Shown: piece by piece, positions 8,440-16,090 of the stretch | Numbering within the stretch: position 1 is the stretch's first letter | How the letters are laid out: each line of letters opens with the position of its first letter | Source of the DNA: JBEKYD01 sp049511335 | Lineage (GTDB): Bacteria > Acidobacteriota > Terriglobia > Bryobacterales > Bryobacteraceae | Length of the DNA stretch: 64,000 bases | Reading direction: 5' to 3' | NCBI GenBank assembly: GCA_049511335.1 | Contig: JBEKYD010000006.1 | Location: 1-64,000 of the forward strand | Translations under genes and position numbers: made by a program | Notes under the pieces: model-generated | The model's input: only the letters and a program-made list of their open reading frames with translations | Databases searched by the model: none | Told to the model about the DNA's origin: nothing

Positions 8440-8969
8440 GCTTTCCCCCCATTCAGGTGCTCGATCTCGCGCCGCAGCGCCTGTTCATTGACGTGCCCGA
8501 AAATGGCGTGATCCACCTCCACCACCGGGGCCAGCGCGCATTGGCCGAAGCAGGCAACCGTTCGCAGCGAATAGCGCCCGTCCGGCGTGGTCACACACAA
8601 TTTGTCCGCGCCGATATCGCTCTCTTCCGGAAGCCCGAGCTCCAGGCGCAGCCGCTGCAGCAGATTGCGCGAGCCGCGCGTGTGGCAGGCAGTTCCGCGG
8701 CAGATGCAGATGGTGTGTTCCCCCTGCGGCTCCAGGTTGAACAGGGCGAAGAATGTAACGACGCTATAAATCTGGGCCAGTGGAATATCCATCCGGTCGC
8801 CGATGTATTCCAAGACCTCGGCGGGAAGATACTTGTGCGGATGATGTTCCTGGACCCGTTCCAGGATGGAGAGCAACGCTCCAGGCATCCCGTCGTATGA
8901 GGCAATCATACGGTCGGCGAAGGATTGCTCGTCGAGCGATAATGCGTTCGGGTTTGCGATGGTTGCCAT
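8436..8969 (-). CDS. hoxE: NAD-reducing hydrogenase subunit, NuoE-like [2Fe-2S] protein (HoxE-like)
   Basis: This is a 177-residue NuoE-type thioredoxin-like ferredoxin, the first gene of the operon. The [2Fe-2S] ligands are visible as CICRGTAC (C-x4-C arrangement) and, about 40 residues later, CFGQCA. An N-terminal helical bundle (YLPAEVLEYIGDRMDIP) and TFFALFNLEPQG are family hallmarks. The start MATIANPNAL at 8969 is chosen because the product begins at the usual length; an in-frame extension to 9113 would run into the intergenic repeat. It overlaps the hoxF start by four bases (8436-8439). No convincing promoter was found upstream; a TATATT lies about 30 bases before the start without a good -35. 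Confidence 0.92.
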   Translation of the reverse strand: MATIANPNALSLDEQSFADRMIASYDGMPGALLSILERVQEHHPHKYLPAEVLEYIGDRMDIPLAQIYSVVTFFALFNLEPQGEHTICICRGTACHTRGSRNLLQRLRLELGLPEESDIGADKLCVTTPDGRYSLRTVACFGQCALAPVVEVDHAIFGHVNEQALRREIEHLNGGKA

Positions 8970-9068
8970 AATGCCTGCGATTTCGGATATATACGTCCTC
9001 AATATAACAGCGCGCACGCGGCGATTGGAGCAGTGCGGTTGATCCGACGTGTAATGGACAGGGGCACG

Positions 9069-9174
9069 GCAACCGCTCCCTGACGGTCGCGGCTCTGACC
9101 CGAGCATGTCCACCCGCCTTCGACTACGATTCCGTCATCCCGAGTCAGAGCCGCGACCGTAAGGGAGCGGTTGC
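9069..9174. repeat. Long inverted repeat, best copy of a dispersed palindromic family
   Basis: A 31-base arm at 9069-9099 (beginning GCAACCGCTCCC) is repeated in inverse at 9144-9174 with one mismatch (30 of 31), separated by 44 bases. Related arms occur at 35126-35194, 45744-45770, 57987-58016 and 60351-60415, always between genes. It occupies most of the 275-base gap between hoxE and the cyclase gene. Its role is unknown. Confidence 0.85.
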
Positions 9175-9244
9175 TCGCTCCGTCGGATAGGCTCCTGCTT
9201 GGTTCCGGCTCTGCGGTTGCCCGCGGGGGAAGTGCGCCGCGCGA

Positions 9245-10039
9245 TTACCCTTCCACCAGTGCCAGCGGCCGAATCGGCGAGCCCGTCGCGCCTTGAATCT
9301 TCAACGGAGCAGCGATGAACGCGAAGGTGACGACGCGCGCCGCCGCCAGCGATTCCAGGTCCAGGCATTCCACGATGTGAATGCCGCTTTCAACCAGCAA
9401 ATGAACATGCACTGGCATGGCCGCGTCCGGTAGTTTCTCAAAAGCCACCGTGTCGCTGCCGGCGGCAAATACGTGGCGGGAGCTAAGCCATTTCGCGCCA
9501 TCGAGCGCCGGACCGGGGCCGCACACCTGGTTGATAAAGCGGCCTGGATCGCCGAAATATCGCGCCCATCCGGTGCGCAGCAGAACCACGTCGCCGGGAG
9601 CGATGGCGACGCCCGCGGCCTCGCCCGCGCGGTCCAGATGCGCGGCGGTGATTTCGAAGTCTTCCGGAAGCGCGTCGGTCTTCTCCAGCGCTGCGATATC
9701 GAGCAGCACGCCGCGGCGCAGAATCGGCGCAATGCCATCCACCGAATGGCGCAGAAGGCCGCCGGCATAAGACTGCGCCGCCGCGGCCTCATCGCCGCCG
9801 TAGAGTCTGCCGCCGCAGGAAAAATGACAGAGCGCATCGATGTGCGTGCCGACGTGCGTGCCGAGCGCCACCGCGTCCGAAGCCGACGAGTGTCCCGCCG
9901 GCCCGATGTACTCCCCGTGCAGCTTGACCAGGCTGAACAGGAAGGGCGGATGCGACGGGTGGTGCGGCATGCCCACGAAATACGGCTGCGCCAGGTCGAA
10001 CACCCGCGCGCCGGCGAGAATTTCGGTAAGGTTCGCCAT
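9245..10039 (-). CDS. Cyclase family protein (kynurenine formamidase-like metal hydrolase)
   Basis: This is a 264-residue member of the Cyclase/KynB family, metal-dependent hydrolases that act on amides or cyclic esters. The metal-binding signature HVGTHIDALCHF (HxGTHxDxxxH) lies near residues 60-71, preceded by DLAQPYFVGMPHHPSHPP, the usual N-terminal strand. LLRTGWARYFGD and AGSDTVAFE are further family landmarks. The start at 10039 is set by an ATGA overlap with the stop of the TonB receptor gene upstream, so the two are likely translated from one mRNA. A longer in-frame reading to 10249 is only a shadow of the receptor's end. The substrate is unknown; it may act on a compound imported by the receptor (inference). 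Confidence 0.87.
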   Translation of the reverse strand: MANLTEILAGARVFDLAQPYFVGMPHHPSHPPFLFSLVKLHGEYIGPAGHSSASDAVALGTHVGTHIDALCHFSCGGRLYGGDEAAAAQSYAGGLLRHSVDGIAPILRRGVLLDIAALEKTDALPEDFEITAAHLDRAGEAAGVAIAPGDVVLLRTGWARYFGDPGRFINQVCGPGPALDGAKWLSSRHVFAAGSDTVAFEKLPDAAMPVHVHLLVESGIHIVECLDLESLAAARVVTFAFIAAPLKIQGATGSPIRPLALVEG

Positions 10040-13000
10040 CAGAATCGGTAGTGCAGGCTGAATTGCGCCACGCGCGGATTGAAGAACATGGAGCTCATCA
10101 AGCCGAAGTAGTTGGTATTGATGTCTTGGTCGCCAGCCCAGAAGGTGGGGTGGTTGAGAGCGTTGAAAGCGTCCATACGCAGCTCGAGGGTGTGCTTTTC
10201 CTTGATGGTGACGGTCTTGAAGACGCTCATATCGATATCGAAAGTCCAAGGCCCGCTGAACATGCGGCGTTGCAGCACGCCCACCGTGCCGGCGCTCGGA
10301 TTAAAGAACGCTTCCCCGGGGAATGGCGGCGCGTTCGGAGTGGCGGCCACGCCGGTGCCATCCGCCGGGTTCACGGCGCTGGGGTTGACAACCATCGGTC
10401 CGTTGCCGGTCATACGATAGCTCACCTCATTGCGCAAGGCCGAGCCGGCTAGGTTGGTATCCGCGGTGTTGTAATACGAGCGGCCGGCGGAAGAGCGATT
10501 GAGCGTTCCTTGTTCGGAAAGAATCGAAAACGGCGCGCCCGATTGCCAGGTCGTCACCGAGCCGAACGTCCAGCCGCCAATGACCGCATCGAGCGCATGA
10601 AGATGCAGCCGGTGATTCTTGCCAAACGGAAACTGGTAATAGCCGGCGGCCTTGATCGCATGAGTCAGGTCGAAATTGGCGCGCGCGCGCTCCAGTTTCG
10701 GGTTGTTGATGTCGAGAAAGTGCTGCAGGCGCGATTGCACGTCGCCATCGGCATCGCTCAAGGTTTTGCCGAAGGTGTAATTGGCTTGCCAGCTCAGTCC
10801 GGAGCGCATACGATGGTGAACTTCCACTTGCAGCGAGTTGTAAGTGGAATTGGAGTAATTGGTGAGCACGTCGGAACCTTGCGCGTACGGGTTGGCGAAA
10901 AACTGGATATTGCCGTTGATGCCGTTCTGCTCGTAGAGAGTGGCTAAGTCGCCCGCTTCTCCGAATTCGATCAGGTTTTGGATGGTAGGATTGGTGAGTT
11001 GGCCGCCGCCCGGCAGCCTGAGGAATACCGGCAACGGCTGGCTTCCTGGAATGCGCGGATTATAGGCGGGATTGAAATTACCACCGGTCTGAGCCATGGC
11101 CAAGAAGCCATTGTTCTGAGCATGCAGAAAGTCGGTCAGAAATCCCGACGCGTAGACGTTGACCTGGTTGTAATCGAAGGCGCGGTACTCCCCTACCCCA
11201 TGATTGCCCACGTAACGGGCTTCAAAAACTGTCTCCTTCCATTCGTGCTCGATGCCGAAAGAGTATTGCTGCACGTAGGGCCGGTGCAGATTGGGGTCGA
11301 GCATGCCTACGGTATTAGTGGGATTGGATGCGAATTCCTGCGCAACAGTGATCGGCATCGAATACGCGGGCGAAGTAATGACAGGTACACCGCCGGAGAC
11401 CGTGTTGGAAAGGCCGCTACCGCTCGAAATACCTTGCAGCGCGGAATTGGCCTCGAGGATGCTTTGCGGAGCGAATATGTTCTGATCGTTCACGTAAAAG
11501 ATGGAATAGGCGCCCCGAAAGGCGGTCTTACCATCGCCGAAAACGTCCCAGGCAAGACCGATGTTGGGCGCGAAATCCATGTAGTCGCGACGATACCAGG
11601 GATAGCCGGCGCTGCCTCCGGTGAACTGCAAAGTGGCGTTGGAGAGTAAAGTCTGATAAACCGTGCCGGCAAACACAGGTTGGACCTCGAGCGAATCGGT
11701 CTCGTCCACCACGCTCGGCAGCTCATAGCGCAAACCCAAGGTCAGGTTGAGGCGCGGCGAGATCTTCCACTTATCCTGAACGTACAGGGCGTATTCGTTC
11801 ATGCGAAAGTGGCGCACGTAGGGCGCGTCGGGCACGAAGCCGGAAGTGCGGCTGGTGACGTTGAAAGTCTGGCTGTCGCTATCGATGTAGCCGCCGAGCG
11901 TCGCAAGCAGGGCGTTGGCGTTGGCTAAGTCATTTTGGTTGATGCCGGGCAACTGGCGCGGGGTAAGTGCGGTCTGGCCAAAGCCCATAAGGAGGTTATA
12001 AGTCGGCACTACGCCCGAACCGCTGTAAGAACGCACGAATACCTGCTGGCCATGGAACCCGAATTGAATGTAATGGTGGCCGTGCTGCCATGCGGCGTCG
12101 TCGCTCACAACGAAAGTATTGGTGTTGCGGCCCTGGGGCATGAATTCATTGACCGGATCGGAAAAGATCTCGCCGGTGACCAGGTAGCCTCCGGTGAACT
12201 GCTGCGAGGTCAGGAAATAGGCATAAGTCAGATTGAAACCGGCACGGACTTCGTTGGTGAGTTGCGGCGTGGGAGTCCAGCGCCAGGAAAGCGCCAGGAG
12301 CGCGGCGTGAGTGGGAACGGTGACTTTGGGAATCACCGAATAGTCGTTTTCGAGGCCAGGCCCGGCCCCATCCGAGTTATCGCGGTTCCAGGAAAAAGAC
12401 CCGCTGACGGCGTGCTGGGTGGTGAGGTTGTAATCGATCTTGCCGGTGAAGTTATCGCGGGTTTCGTTGTCGCGCTGGTTGAACCGGTATCCGCCGGTAT
12501 TGAGACCGTCGCCAACCAGGTTGTTATTGATGTACTGCGGCCCGGGCACCTGGTTGAGGATGTTCTGCATGTAGGAACCGATCGAGGTGTGAACCAGATT
12601 GAGCAGGTTCACCTTTTGCAAGGCGCCGGTCGCGTCGCGATATTGAAGAATGCCTTGACGCGCGTCGGCCGTCAGGATGGTATTGTTCACCGGCGTCTGC
12701 TGGTGCGCGCGAACGGCTTCGTAGGCGGCGTAGAAGAACAGCTTGTCTTTGCGAATCGGCCCGCCGATATTGGCGCCCAACTGGTTCTGATTTAAGAACG
12801 GCAGGGGAACGCCGGCCTGGTTATTGAACCAATCGTTGGCGGAAAACGCGTTGTTGCGGTTTTCCCAAAAAGTCTCGCCATGGAACTGGTTGGTGCCCGA
12901 CGGAGTCACGTAAGCGGTTTCGGTGGCGCCGCCGGAGGAGGCCGCATTGCCGTTGGACATCACCATACTCATCTCTCGCACCTGGCTCAGCAGCGGCCGG

Positions 13001-13593
13001 TTGGGCGAGTAATCGAGGGCGTTGTCGCGAATGTAATTATCCTGAATGTTGATGCCATCGAGCGTCACGTCGGAATACGAGGTGCGCATTCCGTTGATCA
13101 CGGTGTAGGAATTGGCGTTGAACACCACGCCCGGTTCAAGCTGCATCAGGGCGATGGGGTCGCGATCGAGAATGGGCAAGTTGCGGATATCTTCGATGCT
13201 GACCGTGGTGGAGACTTCCGCATTGTTGATATTGACCGTTTCGGCCTGGGCGTTCACTTCAACGTTCTGCGTGACCGACGCCAGTTCCAGCTTCACCGCA
13301 GGCGCGGTGGTTTCGCGCGCCGGATCAATTGAAAGATTGCGGAGCGTGGTTTTGACAAAACCCTGGGCTTCGACCGAGAGATCGAAATAACCGGGCCGCA
13401 CCCCAATGAAATGATAGACGCCATCGGTTGCGGTTTTGGCGACCAGGAGCGCTTTCTGGCCGCCGGCAAGGACCAGCGAGACCTGCGCGCCCGGCACGGC
13501 GGCGCCCGAGGCATCGACTACCGAACCGCTAATGCGGCCATCCAATTGTGCGCGTACCGGGAGACTCATAACCACCAGCAGCGAAAAAAGCAC
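10039..13593 (-). CDS. TonB-dependent receptor with N-terminal carboxypeptidase-regulatory-like domain (Oar-like)
   Basis: An outer-membrane transporter of 1184 residues. A short signal peptide (LFSLLVVMSLPVRAQ) is followed by a carboxypeptidase-regulatory-like domain (GRISGSVVDASGAAVPGAQV, about 19-105). The plug domain comes next (DIRNLPILDRDPIALMQLEPG, NGMRTSYSDVTLDGINIQDN) and then a very large barrel with the Asn/Gln/aromatic-rich loops usual in acidobacterial members. The chain ends in HYRF, a C-terminal aromatic residue typical of barrel insertion signals. The start GTG at 13593 is followed by an ATG at 13569; both leave a signal peptide. It overlaps the cyclase gene by four bases. The ligand is unknown; such receptors often import oligosaccharides or peptides. 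No regulator gene lies beside it. Confidence 0.93.
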   Translation of the reverse strand: MLFSLLVVMSLPVRAQLDGRISGSVVDASGAAVPGAQVSLVLAGGQKALLVAKTATDGVYHFIGVRPGYFDLSVEAQGFVKTTLRNLSIDPARETTAPAVKLELASVTQNVEVNAQAETVNINNAEVSTTVSIEDIRNLPILDRDPIALMQLEPGVVFNANSYTVINGMRTSYSDVTLDGINIQDNYIRDNALDYSPNRPLLSQVREMSMVMSNGNAASSGGATETAYVTPSGTNQFHGETFWENRNNAFSANDWFNNQAGVPLPFLNQNQLGANIGGPIRKDKLFFYAAYEAVRAHQQTPVNNTILTADARQGILQYRDATGALQKVNLLNLVHTSIGSYMQNILNQVPGPQYINNNLVGDGLNTGGYRFNQRDNETRDNFTGKIDYNLTTQHAVSGSFSWNRDNSDGAGPGLENDYSVIPKVTVPTHAALLALSWRWTPTPQLTNEVRAGFNLTYAYFLTSQQFTGGYLVTGEIFSDPVNEFMPQGRNTNTFVVSDDAAWQHGHHYIQFGFHGQQVFVRSYSGSGVVPTYNLLMGFGQTALTPRQLPGINQNDLANANALLATLGGYIDSDSQTFNVTSRTSGFVPDAPYVRHFRMNEYALYVQDKWKISPRLNLTLGLRYELPSVVDETDSLEVQPVFAGTVYQTLLSNATLQFTGGSAGYPWYRRDYMDFAPNIGLAWDVFGDGKTAFRGAYSIFYVNDQNIFAPQSILEANSALQGISSGSGLSNTVSGGVPVITSPAYSMPITVAQEFASNPTNTVGMLDPNLHRPYVQQYSFGIEHEWKETVFEARYVGNHGVGEYRAFDYNQVNVYASGFLTDFLHAQNNGFLAMAQTGGNFNPAYNPRIPGSQPLPVFLRLPGGGQLTNPTIQNLIEFGEAGDLATLYEQNGINGNIQFFANPYAQGSDVLTNYSNSTYNSLQVEVHHRMRSGLSWQANYTFGKTLSDADGDVQSRLQHFLDINNPKLERARANFDLTHAIKAAGYYQFPFGKNHRLHLHALDAVIGGWTFGSVTTWQSGAPFSILSEQGTLNRSSAGRSYYNTADTNLAGSALRNEVSYRMTGNGPMVVNPSAVNPADGTGVAATPNAPPFPGEAFFNPSAGTVGVLQRRMFSGPWTFDIDMSVFKTVTIKEKHTLELRMDAFNALNHPTFWAGDQDINTNYFGLMSSMFFNPRVAQFSLHYRF

Positions 13594-13823
13594 GAGACCC
13601 TCTGCGAGACCACCATGGCTCTATTGAACACCAAAAGTCGCGCCGCGTCGATTCGTGTGTGGAGCGGCCGTCAGGGCCCTAGTGCCACCTAGTTTTCGCC
13701 CAACTGCGCGTCTGCATAAATTGTGGGGCGCCCCCTGATCCGCGCCCGACCCGGCGGGAGGTCTTTCCCAGGGGCTCTGGAACGCGGCCGGCGGCGTCTC
13801 CGTATTCCCTTCAGAGGTACAAC

Positions 13824-14438
13824 ATGCAGAATGTCACGCCACGAACGGAACCGGCTCAGGAGAGTCCGGCGCCTGTGAGACCCCACCGCCTTTGCCCCTG
13901 GTGGCTCGGCTACCTGTTGGCGAGCCCGATCCGGCGGTTGGTTCACCAGCCGGCGAAAGTGGTGGAGCCCTTTGTCCGCCCAGGTATGACGGTGCTCGAA
14001 CCCGGCCCTGGCATGGGCTTTTTCACCCTGGAACTGGCGCGGCGGGTGGGCGATTCCGGCAAGGTCGTCGCCGTCGACATTGAGCAGCGGATGTTGAATC
14101 GGCTCCGGCGTAGGGCGGCCAAGGCGGGTGTACTGGCGCGTGTGGACGCGCGGCTGGCGCGGGCCGATTCGTTAGGTCTCGGCGATCTTGCGAACGCGGT
14201 GGATTTCACGCTGGTGTTCGCCGTGTTGCATGAGATGCCATCGCCGGCCGCGTTCTTCCGCGAGGCGTTCAGCGCTTCGAAACCCGGCGCGCGCCTCCTC
14301 CTGGCCGAACCCGCCGGTCATGTCTCTCAGGCCCTGTTTGACGCCGAATTGCAAGCGGCCCGCGACGCGGGGTTCACAATAGTCGAGTCCCTGGCCTTGC
14401 CGCGCTGCCATGGTGCGCTGCTCGAAATAGCCGTGTGA
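13824..14438 (+). CDS. Class I SAM-dependent methyltransferase
   Basis: This is a 204-residue Rossmann-fold methyltransferase. Motif I is VLEPGPGMGFFTLELA (near residue 57), followed by VVAVDIEQRMLNRLRRRA (acidic residue at the end of strand 2) and VDFTLVFAVLHEMPSP (motif post-II/III region). The C-terminal LLLAEPAGHVS is also typical. The start ATG at 13824 has AGAGG six bases upstream. It is divergent from the TonB receptor across a 230-base gap in which nothing else was recognised. A DUF3291 pseudogene follows 37 bases later. The methyl acceptor cannot be deduced. Confidence 0.88.
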   Translation: MQNVTPRTEPAQESPAPVRPHRLCPWWLGYLLASPIRRLVHQPAKVVEPFVRPGMTVLEPGPGMGFFTLELARRVGDSGKVVAVDIEQRMLNRLRRRAAKAGVLARVDARLARADSLGLGDLANAVDFTLVFAVLHEMPSPAAFFREAFSASKPGARLLLAEPAGHVSQALFDAELQAARDAGFTIVESLALPRCHGALLEIAV

Positions 14439-14475
14439 CGGCGGCCGAACTGTGAGCATTGGACACGGAGGGGAG

Positions 14476-14968
14476 ATGAGCCGCTATCACATTGCCCAGG
14501 TCAATATTGGCCGTATCCGGGAGCCTCTGGACAGCCCCGTCATGGCGGGATTCGTCGGCCGGCTGGATGAAATCAACGCGCTCGCCGACCACAGCTCAGG
14601 TTTCGTCTGGCGGCTTCAGACATCCGAAGGGAACGCTACCTACTTTCGCCCCTACGGCGACGACCGCATTCTCTTGAACATGTCGGTCTGGGAGTCGGTC
14701 GAAGCGCTCAGACAATATGTGTACGGCACGGCGCACATGCAGTTGCTGCGGCGGCGGCACCAGTGGTTTGAAAAGCGTCTACGCCGCGCTTTGATGGGTG
14801 CCGGCTGGCCACATTCCCGGTGTCGACGAAGCCAAGAAACGGCTGGCGCACCTCGCCGCCCATGGGCCCACCGAGTTCGCGTTCACCTTCCAAAACGTTT
14901 TCCAGCCGGACGAGGGCTTCCAGCAAGCAATCGACTGGTCGTCGTTCCGTCCCTGTCCGGCGATGTAG
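14476..14968 (+). pseudogene. DUF3291-type protein interrupted by a frameshift
   Basis: The first part (MSRYHIAQVNIGRIREPLDS to WFEKRLRRAL) is a good DUF3291 N-terminal half. At about 14794 the frame breaks. The missing half is read in the neighbouring frame, WVPAGHIPGVDEAKKRLAHL and AFTFQNVFQPDEG, ending at TAG 14966-14968. Removing one A at 14794 would restore a continuous 163-codon gene. The start at 14476 is preceded by GGAGGGGAG. Either a recent mutation or an assembly error is possible. Read without correction, the first frame runs on to 15165 through sequence with no family resemblance, so that extension is not annotated. Confidence 0.75.
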
Positions 14969-15288
14969 ATGGTTGTGGGACAAACCTCGATAGAACCCCG
15001 AGCGGATCCATGTTGCGTAAAGGGCGGACCTGCTGCAACGTCGTGTCCGGAGGTTTAACGTCGGCGAAACCGCGACAAACCGTCAACTTGGATGCTGTGC
15101 GCGGCGTTTCCTGGGAGGAATCTGCTGCCGGCATGCCCGGACCCAAGCCGACCTTTCATTCCTAATCTCGCCATAAGGAGCTTTCTCCGAGCGGGCGACT
15201 AACCGGAAATTGCCGCGTAGTGGTGTAAATCGAAATGTAAGGGCGGGCACGGCGAGCGGGGGGCGGGCTGTAATTATTGGTGCTGCGT
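14969..15288. other. Intergenic stretch without recognised gene
   Basis: This region lies between the DUF3291 pseudogene and the 3' end of the TetR gene. Only out-of-frame extensions cross it. No hairpin with a T-tract, RNA gene or repeat could be supported. Confidence 0.5.
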
Positions 15289-15945
15289 TCAGTTATTCTT
15301 CTGCTCGATACGCAAATAGCTCAGAAAAGAACGCAGGAGCTCGCGCTTAAGCGACTGGTCGTCTTTTGGAATCACGGCCTGCCAGTTCTTCATATCATGA
15401 TCCACCAGAATCAGCTCTATCAGAGTGCTAATCAGCATCACAAGGGCAAAAGACACCGCCATTTGCGGGTCGGGATGCTTGACCTCCTTCCGATGTACCA
15501 AGAACAGCTCGACCAGGTACTGGTAGGTGCGCATCTCCAGCCTAGTGACCTTCCTGTAAAACGATGTGTGATCGCGGCCCTGCGCGAACTGGCGGAGGGC
15601 ACGCATCAGTCCGGCGTTGGCGCGGTAGCTGACCAGCATGTTGTTGATGAGCTGCTCGGCAAACACGGCCAGCGGAATCTGGCGCGCCATGGCGGGCGTG
15701 AGCATCATGCGCAGCCTCTCGTCCTGACGCTCCAAAATGCCGATGATCACCGTTTCGAGCAGCGCGTCCTTGTCAGGAAAACGACGATAGACTGCCCCCG
15801 GCGTCAATCCAGCGTGCTGGGCGATTCGGGGAATGGTGGCGCCCTCTATTCCGTGTTGTCCTAGCACTTCCGCTGCTGCCTTCAACAACTTACGGGTGGA
15901 TTCCCGGCTGCGGGCCTGCTGGGGAGCGAGTGTTTTCTGGGCCAT
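15289..15945 (-). CDS. TetR family transcriptional repressor
   Basis: The protein has 218 residues. The N-terminal TetR helix-turn-helix is clear: ARSRESTRKLLKAAAEVLGQ, then IPRIAQHAGLTPGAVYRRFP (recognition helix) and DKDALL. The C-terminal ligand domain is unassigned, as usual. It is divergent from an MFS exporter gene. The 145-base gap carries a palindrome ATGTAAAT-N4-ATTTACAT that overlaps the exporter promoter, so control of the exporter is likely. On its own strand a TATAAT (15959 down to 15954) lies only 8 bases before the start, which suggests a leaderless transcript. Confidence 0.9.
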   Translation of the reverse strand: MAQKTLAPQQARSRESTRKLLKAAAEVLGQHGIEGATIPRIAQHAGLTPGAVYRRFPDKDALLETVIIGILERQDERLRMMLTPAMARQIPLAVFAEQLINNMLVSYRANAGLMRALRQFAQGRDHTSFYRKVTRLEMRTYQYLVELFLVHRKEVKHPDPQMAVSFALVMLISTLIELILVDHDMKNWQAVIPKDDQSLKRELLRSFLSYLRIEQKNN

Positions 15946-15953
15946 GGCTTTGC

Positions 15954-15959
15954 ATTATA
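15954..15959 (-). promoter_or_regulatory. Probable -10 box of the TetR gene, suggesting a leaderless mRNA
   Basis: A perfect TATAAT on the minus strand ends 8 bases before the TetR ATG at 15945, so transcription would begin within a base or two of the start codon. No convincing -35 is present at 16-18 bases. Confidence 0.4.
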
Positions 15960-15979
15960 TCAGGCGGGCAAAATAATAC

Positions 15980-16007
15980 TTGACATAAATGTAAATGTAA
16001 ATATACA
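15980..16007 (+). promoter_or_regulatory. Sigma-70-like promoter of the MFS exporter gene
   Basis: TTGACA at 15980-15985 and TATACA at 16002-16007 are separated by 16 bases, in a locally AT-rich stretch. The MFS start lies about 83 bases downstream. The -10 overlaps the palindromic operator candidate at 15995-16014. Confidence 0.6.
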
Positions 16008-16014
16008 TTTACAT
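15995..16014. promoter_or_regulatory. Palindromic operator candidate for the divergent TetR repressor
   Basis: ATGTAAAT-ATAC-ATTTACAT has perfect 8-base arms. Upstream, TGTAAA is repeated in tandem, giving a second partial left arm. The position over the exporter promoter and beside the TetR gene supports repressor binding; this is inference from context. Confidence 0.65.
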
Positions 16015-16090
16015 ATAGCGATATGAAACCGCACAACCGGCTGATGCTTTCTGGGCTTTCCACGCCGGTGAACGTATTGAGGAGATTCTT

